From contig NZ_QPIE01000004.1 in NCBI RefSeq assembly GCF_003336205.1, forward strand, positions 124,001 through 188,000: 64,000 nt of DNA, in the 5' to 3' direction. Within the stretch, counting starts at the first letter, position 1, and each line of letters begins with the position of its first letter. A program made the position numbers and the translations under genes. The stretch is from Chryseobacterium lacus. Its GTDB lineage: Bacteria; Bacteroidota; Bacteroidia; Flavobacteriales; Weeksellaceae. Positions 20,033 to 29,449 of this stretch are shown in pieces. Under the pieces are notes generated by a model. It did no database searches and was not told where the DNA came from. It saw nothing but the letters and a program-made list of their open reading frames with translations.

Positions 20033-21238
20033 TTACAAAACGCCAACTTTTTCCATACATGTTTTCATTTTGAGATAAGTTCTTTCGATATCGTGATCCA
20101 GACCGATAGAAAAGCGGATAAGTCCCGGTGACAAGCCCATTTCTTTTTGCTCGTCTTCAGGAATTTCTGATGATGTTGAAGTTCCGGATGCTGAGAACAG
20201 TGTTTTATAAAAACCTAAACTTACCGCCAGATAACCCAAGTTTTCGTTCTGCATCATTTCCATTAGTTCGTTTGCTTTTTCTACGGTCTTCACGTCCAGC
20301 GCAACCAGTCCGCCAAAACCAAATTCTTCATGCATCATTGTTTTAAAAAGTTCGTGCTGAGGATGGCTTTTCAGTCCGGGATATTTCACTTTCAATCCGT
20401 CTTTTTCCCAGTTTTCAGCGAGAAACAGCGCATTTTCACTGTGCTTTCTCATACGGATCGGAAGGGTTCTCAGATTTTTAAGAACACTTGCTGCACGAAG
20501 GCTGTCCATCGTTGGTCCCAAAAGCATACACGCTCCGGAATTGACATCTTTCGTAGCATTGATAAATTCCTGGGTTCCGCAATAAACTCCGCCAACAGTA
20601 TCGCTGCTGCCATTGATGAATTTGGTGAGACTATGAAGCGTAACATCGGCGCCTAAAAGCTGAGGTGTTACAGAAAGCGGCGAAAAAGTATTGTCCACCA
20701 CCAGTTTCAGATGGTGTTTTTTGGCAATTTTTGAAAGGCCTTCCAAATCGGCAATTTCCAGAAGAGGATTGCTCACGGTTTCACAATAAAGTACTTTGGT
20801 ATTTTTCGTAATGGAACTTTCAACTTTCTGTAAATCAGTAATATCAACAAAAGAAGTTTCTATTTTATAACCGGGCAGAAAATTTTTCATGAAAGCATAC
20901 GTTCCGCCATATATGGTTCTGCTGGAAACAATATGATCCCCGCTTTTGCAGAGTTGAAGCAGTGCAGAAGTAATCGCACCCATTCCCGAAGCAGTCACAT
21001 TAGCGCTTTCTGTTCCTTCCATTTTTGCCAAAGCTTCCGCAAGATATAAGTTGCTGGGCGACGAATGGCGGGAATACAGATAACATCCGTCCGTATTGCC
21101 TTCGAAAGTGTCAGACATGGTTTTGGCGGAAAGAAAAGTGTACGTGGAACTGTCGGATATAGAAGGATTTACCCCTCCGAATTCTCCGAAAAACTGCAGA
21201 TCCTGAATTTGATCTGCACCATTGAATTTTTTCATCAT
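20033..21238 (-). CDS. PLP-dependent Cys/Met metabolism enzyme, methionine gamma-lyase-like
   Basis: A protein of about 401 residues of the cystathionine gamma-lyase/methionine gamma-lyase family. Landmarks are YSRHSSPSNLYLAEALAKMEG, ASGMGAITSALLQL, RTIYGGTYAFM, LYCETVSNPLLEIAD, LVVDNTFSPL (Asp holding the pyridine nitrogen), HSLTKFINGSSDTVGG with the PLP lysine, and SLGFYKTLFSASGTSTSSE. The divergent Lrp gene matches the usual setting of methionine gamma-lyases (methionine to methanethiol, ammonia and 2-oxobutyrate), but O-acetylhomoserine sulfhydrylase or gamma-synthase activity cannot be excluded. ATG 21238 or 21235 is the start; the longer frame adds a basic AT-rich stretch. Confidence 0.85.
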   Translation of the reverse strand: MMKKFNGADQIQDLQFFGEFGGVNPSISDSSTYTFLSAKTMSDTFEGNTDGCYLYSRHSSPSNLYLAEALAKMEGTESANVTASGMGAITSALLQLCKSGDHIVSSRTIYGGTYAFMKNFLPGYKIETSFVDITDLQKVESSITKNTKVLYCETVSNPLLEIADLEGLSKIAKKHHLKLVVDNTFSPLSVTPQLLGADVTLHSLTKFINGSSDTVGGVYCGTQEFINATKDVNSGACMLLGPTMDSLRAASVLKNLRTLPIRMRKHSENALFLAENWEKDGLKVKYPGLKSHPQHELFKTMMHEEFGFGGLVALDVKTVEKANELMEMMQNENLGYLAVSLGFYKTLFSASGTSTSSEIPEDEQKEMGLSPGLIRFSIGLDHDIERTYLKMKTCMEKVGVL

Positions 21239-21392
21239 GATTCTATTTTTAATTTTCCTAAAAGTGATTATTTTCAGACTTTTAAACAATAAATTTTGTT
21301 CAATACAGAATATAAATCAGTTAAATGAAGTTTTTTCGGATTATTAATTTATTTTTGAAAGATTAAACCTACTTTCACCAAAATATTTTCGG

Positions 21393-21854
21393 ATGAATCT
21401 TGACAAAAAAGATAAAAAACTACTGGTTTTGCTGCAGCAGGACGCCAAAAAAACGACCAAAGAATTAGCCAGCGAACTTCATTTGTCGGTAACCGCAGTT
21501 TTTGAGCGAATTAAAAAGCTTGAAAAACAGAAAGTTATTGAAAAGTACGTCGCTCTCGTAGATAAAGAAAAAATTCAAAAGAACTTTATTGCGCTTTGCC
21601 ATGTAAAATTAGCACAACACCGAAAGGAATACATCACCCAATTTGAAAGGGAAATCATCGAATTTCCGGAAGTACTGGAATGTTTCCACGTGAGCGGCGA
21701 TTACGATTATATTTTGAAAATTTGTGTGAAAGATCTTCAGGAATACCGCGAATTTATGGTAACCAAACTCACCAGTCTGCAACATATTGGAAGTACGCAC
21801 AGTTCTTTCACCATCAAAGTAGTGAAAAGAACAACCGGAGTTTTTCTGGAATAA
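21393..21854 (+). CDS. Lrp/AsnC family transcriptional regulator
   Basis: 153 residues with an N-terminal winged HTH (LDKKDKKLLVLLQQDAKKTTKELASELHLSVTAVFERIKKLE) and a C-terminal RAM ligand-binding domain (FPEVLECFHVSGDYDYILKICVKDLQEYREFM). Such regulators sense amino acids. It is divergent from the methionine-gamma-lyase-like gene with about 150 bases between the starts, so it is the probable regulator of that enzyme, as in known mde loci; this is inference. Confidence 0.92.
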   Translation: MNLDKKDKKLLVLLQQDAKKTTKELASELHLSVTAVFERIKKLEKQKVIEKYVALVDKEKIQKNFIALCHVKLAQHRKEYITQFEREIIEFPEVLECFHVSGDYDYILKICVKDLQEYREFMVTKLTSLQHIGSTHSSFTIKVVKRTTGVFLE

Positions 21855-21904
21855 TTCAGTGTAGATTTCTGAGAATCACCTATTTTTTTTATCTATCATC
21901 GAAA

Positions 21905-21941
21905 TTGGTTCGCTAAAAAACGAACTAATTTTTTATCTTTG
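21905..21941 (+). promoter_or_regulatory. Promoter and candidate operator of the GbsR-RND operon
   Basis: The -7 box TATCTTTG is at 21934-21941. Just upstream, TTGGTTCG (21905-21912) and CGAACTAA (21921-21928) form an inverted repeat with one mismatch and an eight-base centre, placed where a repressor would block the polymerase. The nearest TTG to act as -33 is 26 bases away, within the repeat. Confidence 0.55.
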
Positions 21942-21948
21942 CGCTGTG

Positions 21949-22422
21949 ATGCATTCCAGAACTTTATTAGGCCCTTTTGAAATCAATGAATCCATCTATT
22001 TGGAAATGGTAAAATATTATATTGAAGTGTACCATCTTCCGCCATTGGCTGCCAAAATTTATTCTTTTCTAATTTTCGATTTTGAAAGAAAAGGAATTAC
22101 TTTTGATGAATTGGTCGATATTTTTAAATCCTCGAAAAGTTCTGTTTCCGGCTCATTGCAACTGTTGCTATCTCAAAGATTGATTGTGGACGTAACTCTT
22201 GCTGATGAAAGAAAACGCCATTTTTTCCTGAATGAAGATTATATTAAAATCCGCTTCGAACAGGTGATACAACGTCTGGAAAAAGAACTTTCGATTGTGA
22301 AACAGCTTCAGGAATTTAATCGAGATCGGAAGCAGCATCATGCCAATTTCAATTTGTATAAAGATTTATTGGAAAATAATATCTCTAATCTGAGAGAAAC
22401 TTTAAAAGAAATTTCAAATTAA
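21949..22422 (+). CDS. GbsR/MarR-type transcriptional regulator of the efflux operon
   Basis: About 157 residues. The middle is a winged helix of the GbsR type (LPPLAAKIYSFLIFDFERKGITFDELVDIFKSSKSSVSGSLQLLLSQRLI), followed by a basic wing (ADERKRHFFLNEDY) and a long helical dimerisation tail. The stop is one base from the start of the RND adaptor gene, so it heads that operon and probably represses it. The ATG at 21949 is seven bases after the -7 box, giving a leaderless mRNA; a GTG one codon upstream is also possible. Confidence 0.87.
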   Translation: MHSRTLLGPFEINESIYLEMVKYYIEVYHLPPLAAKIYSFLIFDFERKGITFDELVDIFKSSKSSVSGSLQLLLSQRLIVDVTLADERKRHFFLNEDYIKIRFEQVIQRLEKELSIVKQLQEFNRDRKQHHANFNLYKDLLENNISNLRETLKEISN

Positions 22423-22423
22423 T

Positions 22424-23650
22424 ATGAATCATAAAATAATCATCTTAGCACTGGCAATGTTGTCTCTTTCTGCCTGTAAAAAAGAAGAAAAACCGCCTCA
22501 AACCCCCAAAGCAGTAACGACTGTTGTGGTAGAAACCAGAAATGTTACCGGATATTCTACTTTCCCTACTACCATACAGGGACGGAATAATAATGATGTG
22601 CGTGCAAAAATTCAAGGTTACATTACTCAGGTTTTGGTCGATGAAGGGCAATATGTTACGAAAGGACAGCCACTTTTCAGAATTGAAACCAATACATTGA
22701 ACGAAAATGCTTCGGCTGCAAGAGCCGGAATTGGTGCCGCCAGATCCAGTGTGACTGCAGCAGAAGCCAATGTGAAAGCCGCGCAAGCCGCCGTTAATGC
22801 GGCACAAGTGGAAGTAGAAAAACTTCAGCCTTTGGTGAGTAAAAATATCATCAGTTCCGTTCAGCTTCAGACTGCGCAGGCGAATTTGGCCAGAACTCAG
22901 GCGCAACTGTCTCAATCCATTGCAGCCAAACAACAAGCTAGTGCAGGAGTTTCTCAGGCACAGGCTAATTTTCAGGGAATTCAGGAAAATATCAATTATT
23001 CCGTTATTCGTGCTCCTATTTCAGGAGTTGTTGGAAAAATCAACCTAAGAACCGGAAGTTTAGTAGGGCCGGGCGATCCTTCTCCCATTACCACGGTTTC
23101 GGATACCAGTATGTTATATGCTTATTTTTCGATGAATGAAAAAGAATATTTGGATTTTCTTCTGGATTCGCGCGGAGCCACGATGTCGGAAAAATTGAAA
23201 AATATGCCGATGGTAGAATTGCTTCTGGCCAATGGTGACGTATATTCTGAAAAAGGCCGGATAGAAGCAGTAACCGGACAGATAGATCCGGCAACGGGAA
23301 GTATTCAGTTTCGGGTTTCATTTCCTAATCCGCAGAAATTACTAAGTAACGGAAACAGCGGAACCGTCAGAATTCCGATTGCGTATGATAATGTGTTGGT
23401 GCTTCCTGAAAGTGCAACTTATGAACAACAAGGTTTGGTTTATATTTATAAAGTGGAACAGGATACTGCAAGAAGTGCAGTAATTAGCGTGGAAGACCGC
23501 GTGAATAATATGGTGGTGATAAAAGAAGGCGTTGCGAAAGGTGAAATAGTTGTTGCTGAAGGAGTGGGGACGTTGAAGCCTGGGATGCCGGTGAAATCGC
23601 AGCCTAAGAAATTTGATGATATTATCAACGCCATTCAACCTGTATTTTAA
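22424..23650 (+). CDS. RND efflux system periplasmic adaptor (membrane fusion protein)
   Basis: 408 residues with a lipoprotein signal peptide (LALAMLSLSAC, Cys 18). It has the adaptor layout: lipoyl-like halves (VRAKIQGYITQVLVDEGQYVTKGQPLFRIE and later NYSVIRAPISGVVGKINLRTGSLV) around an alpha-helical hairpin rich in Ala, Gln and Val (about residues 95-185), then beta-barrel and membrane-proximal domains (RIEAVTGQIDPATGSIQFRVSFPNP, VLPESATYEQQG). It would link the inner-membrane pump to the outer-membrane channel encoded downstream. Confidence 0.95.
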   Translation: MNHKIIILALAMLSLSACKKEEKPPQTPKAVTTVVVETRNVTGYSTFPTTIQGRNNNDVRAKIQGYITQVLVDEGQYVTKGQPLFRIETNTLNENASAARAGIGAARSSVTAAEANVKAAQAAVNAAQVEVEKLQPLVSKNIISSVQLQTAQANLARTQAQLSQSIAAKQQASAGVSQAQANFQGIQENINYSVIRAPISGVVGKINLRTGSLVGPGDPSPITTVSDTSMLYAYFSMNEKEYLDFLLDSRGATMSEKLKNMPMVELLLANGDVYSEKGRIEAVTGQIDPATGSIQFRVSFPNPQKLLSNGNSGTVRIPIAYDNVLVLPESATYEQQGLVYIYKVEQDTARSAVISVEDRVNNMVVIKEGVAKGEIVVAEGVGTLKPGMPVKSQPKKFDDIINAIQPVF

Positions 23651-23656
23651 TTTGTT

Positions 23657-26600
23657 ATGGTAAAAAGATTTATAGACCGGCCGGTATTGTCCACTGTGGT
23701 TTCCATTCTCATTGTAATTTTGGGAATCCTTGGATTAGTATCACTTCCGGTAACACAATATCCGGATATTGCACCGCCAACGGTACGTATTTCAGCGAAC
23801 TATACCGGAGCTAATGCCCAAACGGTGATGAACAGTGTCATCATTCCCATTGAAGAACAAGTCAACGGAGTAGAGGGGATGGATTATATTTCGTCAACTG
23901 CCTTAAATAACGGTTCAGCCAGTATTCAGATTTTCTTTAAACAGGGAATAGATCCGGATATCGCTGCCGTCAATGTACAGAACCAGGTACAGCGCGCCAT
24001 GCCGCTTCTCCCTTCGGAAGTTACCCGCTCTGGTGTGCAGGTGAACAAACAACAGACGAGTGCGCTGATGTTTCTTTCCTTCTATACTTCCAATCCTGAT
24101 CTCAACGAGGTTTGGCTTCAGAATTACATGAATATCAATATTATTCCGGCACTGAAAAGAGTGAATGGAGTAGGAGATGCAATGGCTTTCGGAGGAAAAA
24201 CCTATGCGATGCGAATCTGGCTAGATCCGGCAAAAATGGCAGCGTACGGACTGGAACCTTTAGAGGTTTCAAACGCGATCAATGAGCAATCCCGAGAAGC
24301 TGCAGCGGGACAATTAGGAGAAAACAGCGGAAGTTCTTTTCAATATGTGATTACCTACCAAGGAAAATATAATGAAGTAGAAGAATTTGAAAATATTATT
24401 ATTCGTGCCCTCGGAAATGGAGATTATCTTCGGTTGAAAGATGTGGCCGAAATCAGGCTGGATGCCCTTTCGTATGGAGGAATCGGGGAGAACAACGGGA
24501 GACGTTCTGTAAGTATGGGTATTTTTCAAACTCCGGGTTCTAATGCTCAGGAGATTATCAAAGAAATTAAAACTTTTTTGACCGAAACTGAAAAAACATT
24601 GCCCGAAGGAATCGGATACAGCATTAATTTTGATACCAATGATTTCTTGGAAGCCTCTATCAGTAAAGTGATTACCACCTTAATAGAAGCGTTTATTCTG
24701 GTTTTCCTGGTCGTGTTTATTTTTCTTCAGGATTTCCGTTCAACGATTATTCCCGCGATTGCAGTTCCGGTTTCTATTATTGGTACTTTTTTCTTCTTGA
24801 ATTTATTGGGATATTCTGTCAATTTGCTTACTCTTTTCGCATTAGTTTTGGCCATTGGTATTGTGGTGGATGACGCTATTGTGGTAGTGGAAGCCGTTCA
24901 TGCAAAAATGGAACAGGGTATTGCTGATGCCAGAAAAGCGACCATAGAAGCAATGGATGAAATTACCGGAGCCATTATTTCTATTACATTGGTGATGGCT
25001 GCCGTTTTTATTCCTGTAACGTTTCTGCAAGGTCCTACTGGAGTTTTTTATCAGCAGTTTGGTGTTACTCTGATTATTGCGATTTTAATTTCTGCGGTAA
25101 ATGCACTTACCCTCAGTCCGGTGTTGTGTGCGATTTTTCTGAAACCTCCTGCGCATCACCAGAAAGAGTATTCCAATATGAATATCATGCAGAAATTCTT
25201 TACAAAATTCAATGTAGGATTTAATGCAACTATCAAAAAATATGGTCATGCCGTCGGGTTTTTGTTGAGGCACAAATGGGTTACGATTTTAATATTTGCA
25301 GCAGGCGGACTTACCTTTTGGTGGGCCAATTCCACAATGCCGACAGGATTTATTCCTAAAGAAGACCGTGGAATTATCTTTACAGATGTGCAGCTTCCTC
25401 CCGGAGCTTCCATGGAAAGAACTTACAATATACTGAAAGATCTTCAGGAAGAAGCCAGAAAAATTCCAGGCGTTCTGAATGTTACTTTCACAGCAAGCCG
25501 TGGATTTATGTCAGGACAAGGATCGAATGTTGGTCAGGCTTTCGTTCGGCTAAAACCTTTTGACGAAAGAGGAAAAGAAGACGGACAAAGTGTAGATGAA
25601 ATTACCGGAAGACTTTTTGGAATTGCTTCCAAATATCCTGATGCAAAAATTATATTTTTCTCGCCACCAAGTGTACCTGGATTTGGACAAAGCGACGGTT
25701 TTTCTGCTGTACTTCTCGATAAATCCGGAGGCGAAATTACAGAACTGAATACCGTAACTCAGAATTACATCGCAGCGTTGATGCAGCGGCCAGAAATTCA
25801 GTTTGCTTCTTCTTCTTTTAATACTAATTATCCCCAGTTTGAAATGGTCATTGACGTTCCACGAGCAAAGGAAAGCGGTGTTTCTCTGAATAATATCCTG
25901 AGTACGATGCAAGGATATATCGGGGGAATTTATTCTTCAGATTTTACAAAATACGGAAAGCAGTTTCGGGTGATGATTCAGGCTTTGCCTGCAGACAGGC
26001 AATCTCCGGAGAGTCTCAATGGATTGTTCGTGAAAACCAATTCCGGAGCGATGGCTCCTATTTCCCAGTTTGTTACGCTGAAAAAATCCTTCGGGCCACA
26101 GTCGCTGGAGCGGTATAATTTATTTACTTCCGTAGGAATCAGTGGATCTAGTAACCCTGGATATTCCACCGGTGATGCCATAAAAGCTGTTCAGGAAGTG
26201 GCCGCACAAAATCTCCCCGCCGATTATGATGTAGAATTTACCGGTCTTTCAAAAGAAGAAATGAAAGCAGGTTCACAAACATATGTGGTATTTCTTCTCA
26301 GCTTTTTGTTTGTGTATTTTATTCTGGCAGCGCAATACGAAAGCTATTTATTGCCTTTTTCAGTGATTCTGTCGCTGCCATTAGGCGTTATTGGAGCCTA
26401 TTTCGGACAGCGCGTGTTTGGGCTGGAAAACAATATTTATTTCCAGATTGCGATTATCATGTTAATTGGACTTTTGGGTAAAAACGCCATCCTTATCGTA
26501 GAATTTGCGGTTCAGCGAAGGCATCATGGAGAATCCATTGCCATGTCCGCCGTGAATGCTGCGAAAGCCAGGCTGCGTCCGATTCTGATGACCTCTTTCG

Positions 26601-26806
26601 CCTTTATTTTCGGAATGATTCCGCTGGTATTTGCTACAGGAATCGGTTCTGTTGGTAACCGTTCCATCGGGACGGGAGCTGCTGCGGGACTTCTCATCGG
26701 AACGTTCTTCGGAGTTTTGGCAATTCCTGTGTTATATGTTATTTTCCAATGGCTTCAGGAAAAAATAAGTCCTGTGAAAGCAGAAAAAATAAACTTGAAT
26801 GAATAA
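23657..26806 (+). CDS. RND multidrug efflux permease, HAE1 (AcrB-like) family
   Basis: 1049 residues, normal for AcrB-type pumps. The start MVKRFIDRPVLSTVVSILIVILGILGL is the first membrane helix; two large periplasmic loops follow the first and seventh helices. The proton relay motif is GIVVDDAIVVVEAVHAKME (paired Asp near residues 405-406), with a lysine in LIGLLGKNAILIVEFA (about residue 940). Other landmarks: QYPDIAPPTVRISANYTGANAQTV and FIPKEDRGIIFTDVQLPPGAS. It should export hydrophobic or amphiphilic compounds using the proton gradient; the substrate is not deducible. Confidence 0.96.
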   Translation: MVKRFIDRPVLSTVVSILIVILGILGLVSLPVTQYPDIAPPTVRISANYTGANAQTVMNSVIIPIEEQVNGVEGMDYISSTALNNGSASIQIFFKQGIDPDIAAVNVQNQVQRAMPLLPSEVTRSGVQVNKQQTSALMFLSFYTSNPDLNEVWLQNYMNINIIPALKRVNGVGDAMAFGGKTYAMRIWLDPAKMAAYGLEPLEVSNAINEQSREAAAGQLGENSGSSFQYVITYQGKYNEVEEFENIIIRALGNGDYLRLKDVAEIRLDALSYGGIGENNGRRSVSMGIFQTPGSNAQEIIKEIKTFLTETEKTLPEGIGYSINFDTNDFLEASISKVITTLIEAFILVFLVVFIFLQDFRSTIIPAIAVPVSIIGTFFFLNLLGYSVNLLTLFALVLAIGIVVDDAIVVVEAVHAKMEQGIADARKATIEAMDEITGAIISITLVMAAVFIPVTFLQGPTGVFYQQFGVTLIIAILISAVNALTLSPVLCAIFLKPPAHHQKEYSNMNIMQKFFTKFNVGFNATIKKYGHAVGFLLRHKWVTILIFAAGGLTFWWANSTMPTGFIPKEDRGIIFTDVQLPPGASMERTYNILKDLQEEARKIPGVLNVTFTASRGFMSGQGSNVGQAFVRLKPFDERGKEDGQSVDEITGRLFGIASKYPDAKIIFFSPPSVPGFGQSDGFSAVLLDKSGGEITELNTVTQNYIAALMQRPEIQFASSSFNTNYPQFEMVIDVPRAKESGVSLNNILSTMQGYIGGIYSSDFTKYGKQFRVMIQALPADRQSPESLNGLFVKTNSGAMAPISQFVTLKKSFGPQSLERYNLFTSVGISGSSNPGYSTGDAIKAVQEVAAQNLPADYDVEFTGLSKEEMKAGSQTYVVFLLSFLFVYFILAAQYESYLLPFSVILSLPLGVIGAYFGQRVFGLENNIYFQIAIIMLIGLLGKNAILIVEFAVQRRHHGESIAMSAVNAAKARLRPILMTSFAFIFGMIPLVFATGIGSVGNRSIGTGAAAGLLIGTFFGVLAIPVLYVIFQWLQEKISPVKAEKINLNE

Positions 26807-26837
26807 TGCAGTGGTACATTTAATGGGTATTAAAAAT

Positions 26838-28244
26838 ATGAAAAACAGATCATCAATAGCGGCTACGCTGGGTGCAATGGCAATTTTAACTTCTTGTGTA
26901 GCCCGGAAACCTTACGAAAGACCGGACAATATTATTCCGCAGGAAACCTTGTTCAGATCGGATCAATTACCGCAAGACAGCACAAGTTTAGGATCCGTTT
27001 CCTGGAAAGAAATATTTACAGATCCAGTTTTGCAGAATCATATCTCAAAAGCACTGGATCATAATCTGGATATCAGAATGGCGCTGCAGAATATTGTTTC
27101 GGCGGAAGCATTCCTGAAACAAAGTAAAGCTGCCTATTTACCTACCATAAATGTTGGACCAAATTATACTTTCAGTACGCAATCGCTGAACACACAATTC
27201 GGGCAAATCATTGGTGCGAGAAGATATGTTCACCAATTTGATATTACCGGAAGTCTGAATTGGGAAATTGATATTTGGGGAAAATTAGGAGCTCAGGAAC
27301 GCGCACAATTAGCCACTTATCTCGGATCTGTTGCAGGACATCAGGCCATCAAAAGCGATCTGGTGGCGGCTGTTGCCAATGCTTATTATCAGTTGCTGAC
27401 TTTTGATGAACAGAAAAGAATCATCAACGAAACGATAAAAATCAGAACTAAGAATCTTGAAACGACCAAAGCACTGAAAGATGCCGGAACCCTGACCGAA
27501 GTCGCAGTGCAGCAAAGCCAGGCGTTGGTATATAATGCCGAAGCCCTACTCATCACTATGGATGTTCAGATAGAATTGTTGGAAAATACCATGAGTCTTC
27601 TGATGGGTGAACCTTCGCAGGCAATCACGCGTAGTTCGGTAAACCAACAGAATTTTCCGGAAGCCATCAGTTTGGGATATCCTGCACAATTGCTTTCTAA
27701 CAGGCCGGATGTTCGCATGGCAGAATTTGAACTGATGAATGCCTTTGAACTTACCAACGCTGCCAAAGCGCAATTCTACCCGTCATTGCGGATTACCGGA
27801 AGTTCCGGATTGCAATCCGTGGAAATTGATCAGCTTTTTAGCGTGAATTCGATTTTTGCCAATGTGGTGGGAGGATTATTGCAGCCGGTTTTCAATAAAA
27901 GACAAATCCGGACTCAGTATGAAGTAAGCTTGGCCAATCAGGAACGGGCGTATCTGAACTTCAGAAAAAGCCTTTTGAATGCCGGAAAGGAAGTTTCCGA
28001 TGCCATTAAAATGTATCAATCTCAGGACGCTTTTATCAGCCTGAAATCTAAGGAACTGGACGCTTACGAAAAATCTGTCGGATTTTCACAGGAACTCGTC
28101 AACTATGGAATGGCAAATTACCTCGAAGTACTGAATGCAAGTGTGAACCAACTGAATGCCGAACTGAATATTTCCAACGCAAGATATGCAAAAATGCAGG
28201 CGGGGATAGAACTTTATAGGGCATTGGGAGGAGGATGGAAGTAG
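26838..28244 (+). CDS. Outer-membrane efflux channel, TolC/NodT family lipoprotein
   Basis: About 468 residues from the ATG at 26838, chosen because it gives a clean lipoprotein signal (MKNRSSIAATLGAMAILTSC). An ATG at 26799 overlapping the permease stop would put 13 odd residues in front. The body has the paired outer-membrane efflux domains (LDHNLDIRMALQNIVSAEAFLKQSKAAYLPTI; LSNRPDVRMAEFELMNAFELTNAAKAQFYP), each with long amphipathic helices. It completes the tripartite pump with the two preceding genes. Confidence 0.94.
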   Translation: MKNRSSIAATLGAMAILTSCVARKPYERPDNIIPQETLFRSDQLPQDSTSLGSVSWKEIFTDPVLQNHISKALDHNLDIRMALQNIVSAEAFLKQSKAAYLPTINVGPNYTFSTQSLNTQFGQIIGARRYVHQFDITGSLNWEIDIWGKLGAQERAQLATYLGSVAGHQAIKSDLVAAVANAYYQLLTFDEQKRIINETIKIRTKNLETTKALKDAGTLTEVAVQQSQALVYNAEALLITMDVQIELLENTMSLLMGEPSQAITRSSVNQQNFPEAISLGYPAQLLSNRPDVRMAEFELMNAFELTNAAKAQFYPSLRITGSSGLQSVEIDQLFSVNSIFANVVGGLLQPVFNKRQIRTQYEVSLANQERAYLNFRKSLLNAGKEVSDAIKMYQSQDAFISLKSKELDAYEKSVGFSQELVNYGMANYLEVLNASVNQLNAELNISNARYAKMQAGIELYRALGGGWK

Positions 28245-28307
28245 AGTAGTAAAAAAATTTCGGAATATAAGTTTCTTTTTGTTACTTTATTGAACAATTG
28301 ATTTTTT

Positions 28308-28883
28308 ATGGAAAATATTGAGCATTATCTGTCGGAGGTTTTGGAAATTCCCCGCTCAGAAACGGCGTTGTGCGGCTCATTTTATACTGTCCGCAGTATA
28401 AAAAAAGGGGAACTGTTGCTTAGAGAGGGCGAAGTGTGCCGCCACACCTATTTTGTGGAAAAAGGATTGCTTCGGATGTATTCGATTGCCAAAAACGGAA
28501 AAGAACATATCATTCAGTTTGCGCCGGAAAGTTGGCTGATGAGCGACAGAAGTTCGCTGTATTTTAATGAAAAATCAAATTATTACATCGAAGCGATTGA
28601 AGACTCCGAAGTTCTTTTTCTAAGTCCTGATTTTTTCCAGAATCTGAATCAGTCATTTCCCGAAACCGTTACCAATAATGACCTTTTGCTTCAGAAACAC
28701 ATTAGAAATCTCCAAAACCGCGTGAATTCACTGCTCGCGGAAACTGCCGAAGAGCGATACCTGAATTTTATAAAAATGTATCCCAATATTTTGCAGCGCG
28801 TTCCGCAATGGATGGTGGCTTCCTATTTGGGCGTCACTCCCGAAAGTTTGAGCAGGGTGAGAAAAGAACTGGTGAAAAAATAA
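28308..28883 (+). CDS. Crp/Fnr family transcriptional regulator
   Basis: 191 residues: an N-terminal cyclic-nucleotide-binding-like beta roll (SIKKGELLLREGEVCRHTYFVEKGLLRMYSIAKNGKEHIIQFAPESW) and a C-terminal helix-turn-helix (RVPQWMVASYLGVTPESLSRVRKEL). No cysteine cluster for an iron-sulfur centre is seen, so it is not an Fnr-type oxygen sensor; the residues that bind cAMP in Crp are not obvious either. It has its own promoter region after the efflux operon and converges with the thioesterase gene. Confidence 0.9.
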   Translation: MENIEHYLSEVLEIPRSETALCGSFYTVRSIKKGELLLREGEVCRHTYFVEKGLLRMYSIAKNGKEHIIQFAPESWLMSDRSSLYFNEKSNYYIEAIEDSEVLFLSPDFFQNLNQSFPETVTNNDLLLQKHIRNLQNRVNSLLAETAEERYLNFIKMYPNILQRVPQWMVASYLGVTPESLSRVRKELVKK

Positions 28884-28899
28884 AAAGTAGATTTGGTTC

Positions 28900-29313
28900 T
28901 CAACTTTCTTTCCAGTTTTTCATGATGAGTTCCATCAGGAATTGCGGACACCGAATAATTTTGTTATCTTTTGAATCCAGAAAAAAAAGGGTTGTTTCCG
29001 CCTCGGTAATCTTCTCTTTCGCTTCGTTGTAAATTTCATATTCAAATACAATTCTCACTCCCGGAATCTGGCGAATAAAGGTGTGAATTTCCAGAGGTTG
29101 ATCATACAGCGCAGGCTTCAGATATTTAATTTTAAATTCCGAAACCGGAAGCCAAATTCCTTTTTTTTCGATGTCATCATAAGACATTCCGATGGTGCGG
29201 AAAAGCTCAACACGGGCTACCTCCAAGTACGCTGCATAGTTGCCATAGTAAGCGTATTTCATAGGGTCAGTTTCTGCATAACGTACTCGTAATGAGTGTG
29301 TTGTGTGTATCAT
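28900..29313 (-). CDS. Acyl-CoA thioesterase, 4HBT hotdog family
   Basis: About 137 residues starting MIHTTHSLRVRYAETDPMKYAYYGNYAAYLEVARVELFR. The RYAETDxMxxxYxGNYxxYxExAR pattern is the 4-hydroxybenzoyl-CoA thioesterase/YbgC signature, with the catalytic Asp in ETDPM near residue 17. It hydrolyses acyl-CoA or acyl-ACP thioesters; substrate unknown. An in-frame ATG seven codons upstream is less likely because it lies in the AT-rich leader. Confidence 0.9.
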   Translation of the reverse strand: MIHTTHSLRVRYAETDPMKYAYYGNYAAYLEVARVELFRTIGMSYDDIEKKGIWLPVSEFKIKYLKPALYDQPLEIHTFIRQIPGVRIVFEYEIYNEAKEKITEAETTLFFLDSKDNKIIRCPQFLMELIMKNWKES

Positions 29314-29449
29314 TTTAAGTGTAATATTATACATACAAATATATTTTTAAATAATCAAGAGTGCAATGGTTTTTTTTTAATAATTAAATTGATCATCTTT
29401 GCTTTCACGATAAAAATTAATAATCCCGATGATAAATTGAAGTTAGAAA

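Noticed and set aside
29335-29449. Replication origin upstream of dnaA
   Set aside because: The gap is AT-rich but has no TTATCCACA-like boxes by eye and is only 115 bases long.
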